A DNA stretch of 20,842 bases from Lachnospiraceae bacterium (GCA_900751995.1 CAADTP010000012.1:1-20842); one strand, 5' to 3'. Counted from the stretch's first letter, positions 1 through 7,581 are shown. Made by a program: numbers and translations. Notes: generated by a model not told the origin, from the sequence alone.

Positions 1-73
1 CTAACTTTTCTATATGCTGAATTGTCATAAAATATAGATTATTAAATTTGAAAGCAGATTGAAGGTGATAAAC

Positions 74-322
74 ATGAGAAGTTATAAACGGTATACCAGG
101 CGAAAGAGACTTTTGAAGCAAATCGCTGTGGTTGCTTTATCTCCTAATCGGGTATTCACGAAAGAACAGATCTATCAGCATATCTATGAGGAAGCGGAGT
201 CAGAAGTGAATAACCGAATTTACGGTCTGATTAAGAACTTGAGAAAGAAAATAGAAGAAAATCCGGAAACACCGCACTACATAGAAACGATACGTGGTGT
301 TGGTTATCGCTTTCGGGCATAA
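74..322 (+). pseudogene. Truncated winged-helix (OmpR C-terminal type) regulator, degenerate left copy
   Basis: The last 60 or so residues form an OmpR/PhoB-type winged-helix DNA-binding domain ending in GVGYRFRA. They match the gene at 5009-5410 almost residue for residue from ALSPNRVFTKEQ onward. The N-terminal part is not preserved: a GAAGGTGAT ribosome binding site and ATG at 74 lead into about 20 basic residues that only loosely match the TRHEYDLL region of the right copy, so the first helices of the domain look replaced or deleted. There is no receiver domain. The predicted product has 82 residues and may not fold as a normal regulator. I read it as a decayed duplicate, although it keeps an open frame, a start and a ribosome binding site and could still be expressed. 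Confidence 0.65.
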
Positions 323-349
323 AAGGAGCCGTCCGGCAATGGGCGGCTC
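135..349 (+). repeat. Direct repeat, left copy (wHTH 3' end plus hairpin)
   Basis: Bases 135-334 align without gaps to 5223-5422. By hand count there are about 29 differences in 200 bases, roughly 85% identity. The match covers the 3' end of the wHTH gene, the stop codon and the following GAGCCGTCC hairpin. The two copies bracket the two-component/ABC cassette in direct orientation. Confidence 0.8.
326..349 (+). terminator. Intrinsic terminator after the truncated wHTH gene
   Basis: GAGCCGTCC and GGGCGGCTC form a 9-bp stem (one G-U pair) around a 6-base loop, just after the stop codon. T-rich sequence follows but is interrupted. The complement strand also ends in a T-run, so the hairpin may work in both directions. 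The same hairpin with a different loop follows the right wHTH copy. Confidence 0.65.
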
Positions 350-367
350 GAAGTGTTTCTCTTGTTG

Positions 368-396
368 TTTATTTATTGTTTTTTTCGTTGTATACT
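368..396 (+). promoter_or_regulatory. Possible promoter of the first two-component system
   Basis: TATACT at 391-396 is a good -10 box about 20 bases before the GTG start. The -35 position 17 bp upstream reads only TTTATT, so recognition would be weak or activator-dependent. The site lies directly behind the terminator of the preceding gene. Confidence 0.35.
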
Positions 397-416
397 GATA
401 AAACGAGGTGATAAAA

Positions 417-1091
417 GTGGCATATAGAATTTTGATCGTGGATGATGACATCGAATTATTAAAGATGTTAAAGAACTATTTTGAAATCAAACGATATGAT
501 GTAATGATGGCAGAAGATGGCACAGATGCTTTGGAAAAAATCCATAAGAAACCGGATATTATCTTGCTGGACATCAATATGCCTAAAATAGACGGATTAG
601 AAGTATGCAGACGTATCCGGGGCAAAGTAACTTGTCCCATTATCTTCCTGACGGCAAAAGTGGAGGAGCAGGACAGGGTAAACGGGCTTTTATCCGGTGG
701 GGATGACTATATACTGAAGCCGTTTAGTCTGAAAGAACTGGATGCTCGTATTATTGCACATTTGAAGCGTGAGGAGCGTCATAAAGGGAAGTCTGAATAC
801 AGATTCCACGGAGACCTCAGTATTGATTATGGAGCAAAGAGGGTTCAGATCGGTGAAAATGATTTGGAGCTTACGAAGCTGGAATATGCAATCATTGAGT
901 TTTTGTCCATGAATCCAGGACAGGTTTTTGACAGGGAGCGGATATACGAAAAGGTGTGTGGTTATGATGCGGAAGGTGACAGCCGTGTTGTTACGGAACT
1001 GATCCGGAGAGTGAGAAAGAAACTGGCGGAATATACGCAGACAGAATACATTGAGACAGTATGGGGGATGGGGTATCGATGGAAAAGATAA
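417..1091 (+). CDS. OmpR-family response regulator
   Basis: A DNA-binding response regulator of 224 residues, a normal OmpR/PhoB length. The N-terminal receiver shows the acidic DDD cluster near residues 9-11, the phospho-acceptor D52 in IILLDINMP, T79 in IIFLTAK and K101 in DDYILKPF. The C-terminal winged helix ends in WGMGYRWKR. I prefer the GTG at 417 because GAGGTG (405-410) sits 6 bases upstream; the in-frame GTG at 408 lies inside that ribosome binding site. The gene overlaps the kinase start by 13 bases, so the two are translationally coupled. It probably controls the ABC genes downstream, but the sequence shows neither the ligand nor the operator. Confidence 0.92.
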   Translation: MAYRILIVDDDIELLKMLKNYFEIKRYDVMMAEDGTDALEKIHKKPDIILLDINMPKIDGLEVCRRIRGKVTCPIIFLTAKVEEQDRVNGLLSGGDDYILKPFSLKELDARIIAHLKREERHKGKSEYRFHGDLSIDYGAKRVQIGENDLELTKLEYAIIEFLSMNPGQVFDRERIYEKVCGYDAEGDSRVVTELIRRVRKKLAEYTQTEYIETVWGMGYRWKR

Positions 1092-2281
1092 GAAATTTAT
1101 CCTTGAAAAAGACAATGGTTTTATATACGATACTCAGCTTGATTGTCACTTTTTTTCTTTCTGTGTCAATTATTGAGATTGCCGGGCAGATACAGGAGGA
1201 GGTCTGGTGGAAGTACGAGGATCAGGACGAGTATTATCAGGCAATGAATGACCGCAATGAAAATTTTGAGGTAGTGGTACCGAGACCGAATCAGAGTAAA
1301 ATGAGCAGAATGGACTGGCATATTTCAGAAACCTGTGATTTCCTTCAGACGTACGGAGTATTGCTTTTTTCTTTTGCCGGATGTGGAATTGCGGTCAGCC
1401 TGTTTTACAAAAATAAATTAAAGAGACCGATTCAGGAACTGAAGATGGCATCACAGATGATTGCGGAGGAAGATCTGGATTTTCATATGGCTTATGAGAA
1501 CGAGGACGAGATGGGGATGCTGTGCAGGGAATTTGAAAGGATGCGTGGGCAGTTGGAAGAAAATAACCGTAGACTTTGGCAGATGATCGAAGATGAGCGG
1601 GTACTGCGTGCAGCGATTGCCCATGATATCCGCTCGCCGCTTGCAATCATGCGGGGATATCAGGAAATGCTTTTGGAATTTGTTCCGGAAGATATGCTTG
1701 ATCAAGAGAAAATGATGGAGATGTTAAGGGGCGGTATGCTTCAGATTGAACGGATGAACCATTTTATTGATAGTATGAGGAAGATGACGAAATTGGAAGA
1801 ACGGGAATTAAACTGTTCCGTGGTAGATATCCGGCAGTTGATAAACCAGATAGAAGCTCTGGCAGAAGTCGTGGTGGAAAAATCAGAAAAGAATTTTACA
1901 GTGACGACAGTGAGAGAATCTGAAATACTGACTGCGGATGAGGAAATCATCATGGAAGTAGCGGATAATCTGTTGGCTAACGCATTCCGCTATGCCAATC
2001 AGGAAGTTAGGCTGAAGCTGACAGTGACACCCCAATATCTGAAAATGAGTATCAGGGATGACGGAATTGGATTTCAGGAAAATATCGACAGGGTGACACA
2101 GGCGTTTTATCATGAGAATCCACAGGATGACTTAAAGCATTTTGGAATGGGTATGTATATCAGCCGTATCTACTGCGAACGGCATGGTGGGAAACTGCTG
2201 ATAAAAAATGTAGCAGATGGCGGTGCGGAAGTTGAGGCAGTGTTTAAAAATTATGTATTAGAAGAACAACAGCAGAAATAA
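1079..2281 (+). CDS. Membrane sensor histidine kinase (HAMP, HisKA, HATPase)
   Basis: A 400-residue transmembrane kinase partnered with the preceding regulator. A first membrane segment (about residues 14-35) is followed by an extracytoplasmic stretch of about 70 residues and a second segment near 105-125. A HAMP-like linker (RPIQELKMAS) leads to the H-box AIAHDIRSPL with phospho-acceptor H182. The ATPase domain shows the N-box (DNLLANAFRYA), G1 (DDGIGF) and G2 (FGMGMYIS). The ATG at 1079 (MEKIRNLS) is preferred over an in-frame ATG at 1061, which lacks a good ribosome binding site. The signal it senses is unknown. Linkage to ABC-2 genes suggests an envelope-active compound, which is inference. 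Confidence 0.9.
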   Translation: MEKIRNLSLKKTMVLYTILSLIVTFFLSVSIIEIAGQIQEEVWWKYEDQDEYYQAMNDRNENFEVVVPRPNQSKMSRMDWHISETCDFLQTYGVLLFSFAGCGIAVSLFYKNKLKRPIQELKMASQMIAEEDLDFHMAYENEDEMGMLCREFERMRGQLEENNRRLWQMIEDERVLRAAIAHDIRSPLAIMRGYQEMLLEFVPEDMLDQEKMMEMLRGGMLQIERMNHFIDSMRKMTKLEERELNCSVVDIRQLINQIEALAEVVVEKSEKNFTVTTVRESEILTADEEIIMEVADNLLANAFRYANQEVRLKLTVTPQYLKMSIRDDGIGFQENIDRVTQAFYHENPQDDLKHFGMGMYISRIYCERHGGKLLIKNVADGGAEVEAVFKNYVLEEQQQK

Positions 2282-2298
2282 ATGGCTGTTGTTTTTTT
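2265..2298 (+). terminator. Intrinsic terminator overlapping the kinase stop codon
   Basis: AACAACAGC (2265-2273) and GCTGTTGTT (2285-2293) form a perfect 9-bp stem with an 11-base loop and run into seven T (2292-2298). The 5' arm lies within the last codons of the kinase gene. It should separate, or attenuate, the ABC genes from the two-component genes. Confidence 0.75.
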
Positions 2299-2351
2299 GT
2301 TGTGATTTGTAGGCTATGCTGTTTGTAGAAAAAAGAAAGGCGGGATGACTT

Positions 2352-3416
2352 ATGAAAGCAATCATAAAAAGGAATCTGAAAAATTATCTTAAAAATCCGA
2401 TATTCTGGATCGGTTTGATTGTTGTTTTAATCAGTATGTACCAGACACTTGCACCCTATCTGTCCATTCATTACGTGAAGTCGGATGAAACCTTCAGGAA
2501 GGTAAAAATGGCCTCCGATGGGGATGTTATGGAGGGATGTATTCCGGCAACACCGGATAAGGAGAGAGAACTGTGGGAGAAAGAGATTGTAAAGATACTT
2601 CAGGACACAGAGAATGGGTTTGGCATGTCGGAAGTAGAGGCGGAGGCAGTGATATCTGAGATGAAACAGATGAAGATTACGGAGGCGTGTCAGTATCTGA
2701 AAACGGAATACCACTTTAATGGTGCCAATTATGTGTATGAGGACGTTTCATGGTATCAGGGAAGCCCGGAGGAAGTCAACCGGTATATCAGAGAAAATCT
2801 TGAGAAACATCCATTCTCCTATTATTTCGGAAGAAAATTTACAGATTTTGCAAGCCTGCATATGGCATTCTTTGCAACGGTTCTGCTGGCGTTTTTATTT
2901 TTCCAGGATATGAGGAAAAATACTTATGAATTGCTGCACACCAAACCGATGACGGCTTTTCAATATATTGCCGGGAAAATAAGCAGTGGATTTCTCATTA
3001 TGACGGCGGCACTGGTCATTATGAATATCGTATTTATCATTTTGTGTTACGCCACGGCAGTAAAATCAGGATTTGCTATGAACATACTGGATTTTGTTCA
3101 GAATTCGATCCTGTATGTCCTGCCGAACATCCTGATGATCTGCTGTGTGTATGCGGTTACAGCGCTGCTGTTTAAGAATCCGCTTCCAGCGGTTCCGGCG
3201 CTGGTTCTTTATATCATTTATTCTAATATGCTGACATGGGATAGCAAAGGACAGTGTCATGCAAGACCATTCTCTATTATGGTTCGATTTCCGGGGAATT
3301 TTTTTGAAACGGAATTGCCACATCAGGTATATCTCAATCAACTGCTTCTTGTGGCAGCATCCATACTGCTCATGTTTATAGCGGTGTGGATGTGGAAAAG
3401 GAGGAGAGTATATTGA
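2352..3416 (+). CDS. ABC-2-type transporter permease (first subunit)
   Basis: A 354-residue membrane protein. One hydrophobic segment near residues 16-36 is followed by about 130 mostly polar residues (probably extracytoplasmic) and then about five more hydrophobic segments from residue 172 to the C-terminus. The basic end MWKRRRVY fits a cytoplasmic tail. The topology of one helix, a large loop and a helical bundle is typical of ABC-2 permeases that pair with single-domain ATPases. The ATG at 2352 follows GAAAGGCGGGATG-like sequence. Its stop overlaps the start of the next permease, and the ATPase follows, so the three probably form one exporter. The substrate is not evident; an antimicrobial peptide or lipid is plausible. 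Confidence 0.8.
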   Translation: MKAIIKRNLKNYLKNPIFWIGLIVVLISMYQTLAPYLSIHYVKSDETFRKVKMASDGDVMEGCIPATPDKERELWEKEIVKILQDTENGFGMSEVEAEAVISEMKQMKITEACQYLKTEYHFNGANYVYEDVSWYQGSPEEVNRYIRENLEKHPFSYYFGRKFTDFASLHMAFFATVLLAFLFFQDMRKNTYELLHTKPMTAFQYIAGKISSGFLIMTAALVIMNIVFIILCYATAVKSGFAMNILDFVQNSILYVLPNILMICCVYAVTALLFKNPLPAVPALVLYIIYSNMLTWDSKGQCHARPFSIMVRFPGNFFETELPHQVYLNQLLLVAASILLMFIAVWMWKRRRVY

Positions 3417-4069
3417 AGAAAGAAGTAAAAATATGTATGCCATATTATAAAATTGCATATTCAATCGCTTTTGTTGTGATATTGAGTGCAATCCAGCCTG
3501 TTGTATATGCGAATGAAATCGGGCAGGCAGTAGAAAGAGCTGTTTCGCTTCTGGCAGTCGTTTTCTGTGCAGATACTTATCTGGTGGAAGTGCAGAGCAA
3601 ACGCTCGGAAGTATTCTGCCTTTATAATCTAAAAAAGCAGGCAGGGGTAGTTTATAAAAGACTATTTGTGCAGGTAGCTTATCTGATTGGAATCAGTTTG
3701 TTGGCATATGGACTCTTTTATTGGCAGAAACCGGTGAATCTGACAGAAGAATTAGATGGCGGTGCCTTGTTTGGAATTTATTGTATTGCGATTCCCGGAA
3801 CTGTTTTGTTTTGGAGTGTGCTTTCCGTAACTGTCAGCAATCTGGTTCGAAACAGATGGATTGGTATGGGTGTCGTGCTGCTTTTCTGGTTTTTCTCTAT
3901 TTCCGGAAAGGCAACTCAGTTTTTGAAAAACTGGGGACCATTTTCCTACGGAACTTGTGATTTCGGTAAGCTGACAGAGTGGAGATGGCTTGGCGGGAAG
4001 GTGCTGTGCGTGGTATTTGCGGGGATGATGCTTGCATTTGTTCCTAAGATATTAAAGAAGAGAGGGTAA
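3413..4069 (+). CDS. ABC transporter permease-like membrane protein (second subunit)
   Basis: A 218-residue protein with about six hydrophobic segments (near residues 10-27, 38-55, 78-95, 115-140, 148-165 and 195-212). The TTG at 3413 overlaps the TGA of the preceding permease (TTGA) and has GGAGGAG just upstream, so I prefer it to an in-frame GTG at 3386 inside the preceding gene. No motif identifies a family. Its place between a permease and an ATPase, with tight coupling, supports a role as the second membrane subunit of the exporter. It ends 4 bases before the ATPase gene. Confidence 0.75.
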   Translation: MKKEVKICMPYYKIAYSIAFVVILSAIQPVVYANEIGQAVERAVSLLAVVFCADTYLVEVQSKRSEVFCLYNLKKQAGVVYKRLFVQVAYLIGISLLAYGLFYWQKPVNLTEELDGGALFGIYCIAIPGTVLFWSVLSVTVSNLVRNRWIGMGVVLLFWFFSISGKATQFLKNWGPFSYGTCDFGKLTEWRWLGGKVLCVVFAGMMLAFVPKILKKRG

Positions 4070-4073
4070 GATT

Positions 4074-4946
4074 ATGAGTATAAGAATAGACGATTTAACA
4101 GTAACATTTAAAAATGGAGTGACAGCGGTAGATCATGTGGATCTGGAAATCCCACATGGGATATTTGGTCTGTTAGGTGAAAATGGTGCAGGAAAAACAA
4201 CGTTGATGCGGGTGCTTACAACGGTGCTTGCACCCACAAGTGGAAAAGTTCTGTTAGATGGTACGCTATATTGCGAAGCAAATTACGAAAAGATACAGAA
4301 AAAGATTGGGTATCTGCCACAGGAAATTGATCTGTATCCGTCTTTGACTGTTCGAGAATGTCTGGAGTATATGGGAGATCTGGCTGGAATTGAGAAAAGA
4401 GAAAGCAAGAAAAGGATTGATTACTATCTGGAGAAGACCAGTCTTGCAGACCATCAGAAAAAGAAAATGCGGCAGCTTTCAGGTGGAATGAAGCGAAGAG
4501 TTGGATTAGTGCAGGCATTACTCCATGAGCCGGATTTTTTAATTGTGGATGAACCAACAACAGGGCTCGATCCGGAGGAACGCATCCGTATCCGTAATTT
4601 ACTGGTAGATTTTGCAGAAGAACGCACCGTATTATTTTCAACGCATGTGGTGGAGGATCTGATGGCAACCTGTAATCAGCTTGCGGTTATGAAAAAAGGT
4701 AGATTCCTTTATACAGGAACAATGAGGGAATTATTGAATAAGGCAAGAGGGCATGTATGGGAATGCTGTACAGAGGACGAAAGCCTTGCAAGAGAATTAG
4801 AAAGAAAATATCATATTTCCAGTAAGCAGTATACGGAGGAAGGAATTAGATTAAGACTGTTAGGGGAGAATATGCCGTCAGAAAGTGGATGTATAGCTTG
4901 TGACGTAACTTTGGAAGATGCATATATCTATGTAACCAATCGATAA
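4074..4946 (+). CDS. ABC transporter ATP-binding protein
   Basis: A 290-residue nucleotide-binding subunit. Visible motifs: Walker A GENGAGKTT (35-43), Q-loop glutamine Q83 in YLPQ, signature LSGGM (135-139), Walker B FLIVDE (D159, E160), D-loop GLD and switch histidine H191 in STHVVED. About 70 C-terminal residues follow the core, as in exporters of the drug and antimicrobial-peptide type. It would energise the two permeases encoded just upstream. The ATG at 4074 lies after AGAGAGGGTAAG. It differs from the second ATPase of the window at 15833, which has glutamate at the Q-loop position, so the two exporters belong to different subgroups. Confidence 0.92.
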   Translation: MSIRIDDLTVTFKNGVTAVDHVDLEIPHGIFGLLGENGAGKTTLMRVLTTVLAPTSGKVLLDGTLYCEANYEKIQKKIGYLPQEIDLYPSLTVRECLEYMGDLAGIEKRESKKRIDYYLEKTSLADHQKKKMRQLSGGMKRRVGLVQALLHEPDFLIVDEPTTGLDPEERIRIRNLLVDFAEERTVLFSTHVVEDLMATCNQLAVMKKGRFLYTGTMRELLNKARGHVWECCTEDESLARELERKYHISSKQYTEEGIRLRLLGENMPSESGCIACDVTLEDAYIYVTNR

Positions 4947-4973
4947 ACATTGTTAATGAGGAGTGAAAGCTAA

Positions 4974-5009
4974 ATGCTAAGAAAAGCAGGTGATGTTATG
5001 GGAAAGTGA
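4974..5009 (+). other. Possible 11-codon leader ORF coupled to the wHTH gene
   Basis: ATG at 4974, with GAGGAG 10 bases upstream, opens an 11-codon frame (MLRKAGDVMGK). Its TGA (5007-5009) overlaps the ATG at 5009 of the wHTH gene as TGATG. This could be a leader peptide that couples translation. Alternatively, the ATG at 4998 with its own AGGTGAT site was once the wHTH start, and a single-base loss after AAG put it out of frame. Confidence 0.35.
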
Positions 5010-5410
5010 TGATTCTTACCATTTCTGATTCCGAAGAGGGAATCCTGAATAAAATTAAATCAGTTCTAGCCTGCGAAAGTACGTTAGAAGTTATGGAGAT
5101 TACAAATTCTGAAAAGTTGACATTCCAAGGTTTGGAAATAGACCAGCTTCAGCGGAGCGTAATCAAAGATGGTAAGGTTGTGGAACTTACCAGACATGAA
5201 TATGACCTGCTTTTTTATCTGGCCTTATCCCCCAATCGGGTATTTACAAAAGAACAGATTTACCAGCATATTTATGAGGATGTGGAGTCAGAAGTGGATA
5301 ACCGTGTCTATGGGTTAGTCAAGAATCTGAGAAAGAAAATAGAAGAAAATCCGGAAGAACCGCACTACATAGAAACGATACGTGGTGTAGGCTACCGTTT
5401 TCGGGCATAA
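5009..5410 (+). CDS. Receiver-less winged-helix transcriptional regulator
   Basis: A 133-residue protein whose C-terminal 95 or so residues form an OmpR-type winged helix (ELTRHEYDLL, NRVFTKEQIYQHIY, VKNLRKKI, GVGYRFRA). The first 40 residues begin like a receiver domain (MILTISDSEEG) but skip the acidic cluster, the phospho-acceptor aspartate and the lysine loop, so it cannot be a normal phospho-regulated response regulator. The start is uncertain: ATG at 5009 overlaps a short leader frame, GTG at 5006 is also possible, and ATG at 4998 reads into a stop after three codons. It lies 62 bases after the ABC ATPase and shares an ancestor with the truncated gene at 74-322. Confidence 0.75.
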   Translation: MILTISDSEEGILNKIKSVLACESTLEVMEITNSEKLTFQGLEIDQLQRSVIKDGKVVELTRHEYDLLFYLALSPNRVFTKEQIYQHIYEDVESEVDNRVYGLVKNLRKKIEENPEEPHYIETIRGVGYRFRA

Positions 5411-5435
5411 AAAGAGCCGTCCGATTGGGCGGCTC
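5223..5435 (+). repeat. Direct repeat, right copy (wHTH 3' end plus hairpin)
   Basis: Partner of the repeat at 135-349. Bases 5223-5422 align without gaps to 135-334 at about 85% identity. The hairpin stem sequence is conserved but its loop differs (GATT here, GGCAAT on the left). Confidence 0.8.
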
Positions 5436-5440
5436 GAAGT
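5411..5440 (-). terminator. Bidirectional terminator between converging genes
   Basis: GAGCCGTCC (5414-5422) and GGGCGGCTC (5427-5435) pair around a 4-base loop. On the minus strand the hairpin is followed by TTTTT, giving a good terminator for the long minus-strand cluster. On the plus strand the trailing T-run is poor, but the hairpin directly follows the wHTH stop codon. Confidence 0.75.
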
Positions 5441-5442
5441 AT

Positions 5443-5727
5443 TTAAACAGCAGTTTTCTTCACTGCCTGTTTATAGTTACCGGTAGCATCGTAATCTCCA
5501 GAGAGGAGCAGATTCTGGCGAAATTGCTCCAGTTTGATCTTGAAGCGTTTCCCATCCTCAACAGTCGTAAGCATGGTAAGAGCTTCTAGCATTCCCTGAA
5601 TATATCCGGTTAGCAGGTAATATCTGCAGGGTTCTTCCGATGGTGAGATATTGGACAGGGTTTCTTCCAGATGTTCCTGACGTTCCCTGAGCCATGCATC
5701 CCAGACATCCAGTTCCAAATCAGTCAT
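5443..5727 (-). CDS. Unknown 94-residue helical protein, last gene of the cluster
   Basis: I do not recognise this family. The product is acidic at the N-terminus (MTDLELDVWDAWLRERQEH), predicted mostly alpha-helical, and has a basic tail (KQAVKKTAV). It has no membrane segment and no catalytic motif that I can identify. AAAGGAGG lies 6 bases before the ATG, an excellent ribosome binding site. It is separated by 55 bases from the YubB-like gene upstream and ends just before the bidirectional terminator, so it is the last gene of the minus-strand cluster. Confidence 0.7.
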   Translation of the reverse strand: MTDLELDVWDAWLRERQEHLEETLSNISPSEEPCRYYLLTGYIQGMLEALTMLTTVEDGKRFKIKLEQFRQNLLLSGDYDATGNYKQAVKKTAV

Positions 5728-5782
5728 GGTGTTCCTCCTTTAAATCTGATGATAATCGTCTTTGGTGTGGAGGGGAGAAGTT

Positions 5783-6391
5783 TCATGCACAAGCATTTTT
5801 CTGCTCCAGATCCAAATATGGATTTGTAAATTCAAAAATAATAAGTTCATCCGCATCGAACATGAGCTCCAACTCTTTTAGTGTAGCTGCTGGATATCCG
5901 CAATCTCTGAATCGTTCTAATACGTCTGTTTCCGTTTCAAATGGTTCACCGTCTTCCAGCTTTTCTCCGATTATTAAGCCACATGGAGTCAATAGGCTTT
6001 CTTCATATAAGCGGACACAATATCGGTCAGGGAAAAATAGGTGTGCTTCATCCGTGTTATAATAAATTCGTTCTCCAGGTTCTATGCTTTGCATCACAAA
6101 GGGAACATGATATGCAGCGGCTATCGCCTGATATGCTTCATAAAGTGGAGTCCATGCTGTCTCTAAAGAAAGTAGAATATACGTATCATTCCATTCCATG
6201 TAGCTGACATTTCCACGAAGAGATATTCCGGTGGAATCTATTTTCTTGTGGGAAAATAAATTGCCAATCCAGCATAAATCAGGATTCTGGTTCAGAATGA
6301 TGTAGGTTTCCAGGTCCTCCCACAAGTCATATAGTCCTTCCGGATTTCCTTCTGTATAAAAGATCACATCATCACAGCAGATATTTGCCAT
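5783..6391 (-). CDS. YubB/Api92-like ferredoxin-fold domain protein
   Basis: A 202-residue soluble protein. Its layout recalls YubB/Api92 proteins (DUF1281): a short N-terminal strand with adjacent Cys (MANICCDDVIFYTEG), an internal block around YMEW, then LETAWTPLYEAYQAIAAAYHVP, which resembles the family's TAWSPP segment, and a following EPGE turn. A divergent acidic C-terminal half contains two further glutamate-rich stretches. The molecular role of that family is unknown and its members are common on plasmids and phages, which fits an accessory cluster. The ATG overlaps the TAA of the preceding gene (TAATG) with GGAGGTGG upstream, so translation is coupled. The family call is by eye. Confidence 0.6.
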   Translation of the reverse strand: MANICCDDVIFYTEGNPEGLYDLWEDLETYIILNQNPDLCWIGNLFSHKKIDSTGISLRGNVSYMEWNDTYILLSLETAWTPLYEAYQAIAAAYHVPFVMQSIEPGERIYYNTDEAHLFFPDRYCVRLYEESLLTPCGLIIGEKLEDGEPFETETDVLERFRDCGYPAATLKELELMFDADELIIFEFTNPYLDLEQKNACA

Positions 6392-6768
6392 TACACATCC
6401 ACCTCCGTTCCAAAAGTTTCACCCATATTCTGGTTGGAAACCGTAAGGTTTACAGGGGATAAGGTGCCAGAGGCAAGCCATTGTTCGATTGCATCAATTA
6501 CCTGCTCCAGCGTGTCGTTATAAGCCACATTGCAGTCTTCCAGTCGGAGAAACTGCAGGTATGCTTCATGAAGAAGGCTTGGATCATCACGCAGCGTTTC
6601 ATATGGAAGGTTGCAGAGTCCGATTCTTTCCTCCAGACGTTCCATGGAGCGGCGGATGAAGTCGCAGGAAATAAATTGTTCCCGGTAGATGTTATAAGCA
6701 GCTTCAAGCTGGTCATAGGTCAAAATAAATGAGACTTTCTCGCAAGGATTAGATGGTTGTTCTTTCAT
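6391..6768 (-). CDS. Unknown 125-residue helical protein
   Basis: I do not recognise this family. The product looks alpha-helical and acidic, with leucine- and arginine-rich amphipathic stretches around residues 35-55 and 75-100 and no membrane segment. The ATG at 6768 is chosen because GGAGGAA lies 7 bases upstream; an in-frame ATG at 6783 lies within the preceding gene and has no such site. It overlaps the preceding gene by 20 bases and its stop overlaps the next start (TAATG). The three genes are therefore translated as a tight block and may act together. Confidence 0.7.
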   Translation of the reverse strand: MKEQPSNPCEKVSFILTYDQLEAAYNIYREQFISCDFIRRSMERLEERIGLCNLPYETLRDDPSLLHEAYLQFLRLEDCNVAYNDTLEQVIDAIEQWLASGTLSPVNLTVSNQNMGETFGTEVDV

Positions 6769-7342
6769 GGTAAATTCCTCCATTCATACTATGATTGGCT
6801 GGTGGTACGGATTCTCTTTGTTCGGGAGTAAGATGTACCAGTAGTTTCCAGCGCAGGTCGATTTCTCGGTGAATCCAGGTATCATTTTCATAAACTTCAT
6901 GTGTCAAAAAATTGTAAATTGTCGGTTCTTTTTCTATATCATCCAGATCTGCGACCAGACAAGTTGCCTGATTCACATAGGGCCAGAGTGCCTGTTCGAC
7001 CATATGGCGTAGTTCCAGTATCAGAGGATATATCTGTCCTACATCATAGGTTTTGGACATGCAGGAGCTGATTTTCTTCAGCATCCCGGAAGTTTGTATC
7101 ATCTGGTTGATGACGGTACATTGTTCCTCCACATCTGCATCCGGATTCAGGACCAGCCGGTGGAGCAGCACAGATTTTGCATAGGCAGAAGCGGTCAGGT
7201 TGATGTTTCTGACCAGTTCTTCATACGGCTGCTTATACTGTGTCTTCAGCACTTCCAGAGGCACATGTTCCCGGTTCTTCTTTAAGGTGGAGAGGAGCCC
7301 CGAAAGGCAGCTCTCCAGTTCTTCCATTCTTGTCAAGCACAC
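6749..7342 (-). CDS. Unknown 197-residue helical protein
   Basis: I do not recognise this family. It is predicted to be largely alpha-helical: a leucine- and lysine-rich N-terminus (residues 8-45), a central region with several Cys and Met, and a C-terminal block with Trp residues (DTWIHREIDLRWKLL). No signal peptide or membrane segment is visible. GGAGG lies 4 bases before the GTG at 7342; an in-frame TTG at 7336 overlaps the preceding TGA (TTGA), and an ATG at 7327 is a third option. It overlaps both neighbouring genes, which points to coupled translation. Confidence 0.7.
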   Translation of the reverse strand: MCLTRMEELESCLSGLLSTLKKNREHVPLEVLKTQYKQPYEELVRNINLTASAYAKSVLLHRLVLNPDADVEEQCTVINQMIQTSGMLKKISSCMSKTYDVGQIYPLILELRHMVEQALWPYVNQATCLVADLDDIEKEPTIYNFLTHEVYENDTWIHREIDLRWKLLVHLTPEQRESVPPANHSMNGGIYHERTTI

Positions 7343-7581
7343 ATCGCCTCCAGCTCCATCGGAACACGGGTGTAGCTGAGACGGTAAATACTGTTGCAGG
7401 TCTCAAATACCACACCGTTTTCGGATACTTCCAGAATACTCTGCACCGGACTGGTAGCAAAGGTCTGGTTATAACTATAGATCCACGCCCGTTCTCCCAG
7501 ATGGAGGGGCAGGGACAGGATTCCGGTGAGGACATATTCTTTCTTTTGGGTGGTGTGTAAGGTTATATTTGTATTCTTCAT
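7333..7581 (-). CDS. Unknown 82-residue beta-rich small protein
   Basis: The ATG at 7581 (MKNTNITLHT) follows AAAGGAGCG and is preferred to an upstream in-frame ATG that overlaps the preceding gene's end. The sequence alternates hydrophobic and polar residues, suggesting a small beta-barrel. It ends with TSPVQSILEV, then FETCNSIYRLSY. The pattern FxTxNSxYxL is one I associate with small proteins of Firmicutes mobile elements, but no function follows from it. The gene starts 19 bases after the SpoVT-like regulator and overlaps the next gene by 10 bases. Confidence 0.7.
   Translation of the reverse strand: MKNTNITLHTTQKKEYVLTGILSLPLHLGERAWIYSYNQTFATSPVQSILEVSENGVVFETCNSIYRLSYTRVPMELEAMCA

Noticed and set aside
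200..451. Minus-strand 83-codon frame across the left repeat and promoter region
   Set aside because: It overlaps the wHTH domain and the terminator on the opposite strand and has no ribosome binding site or recognisable features.
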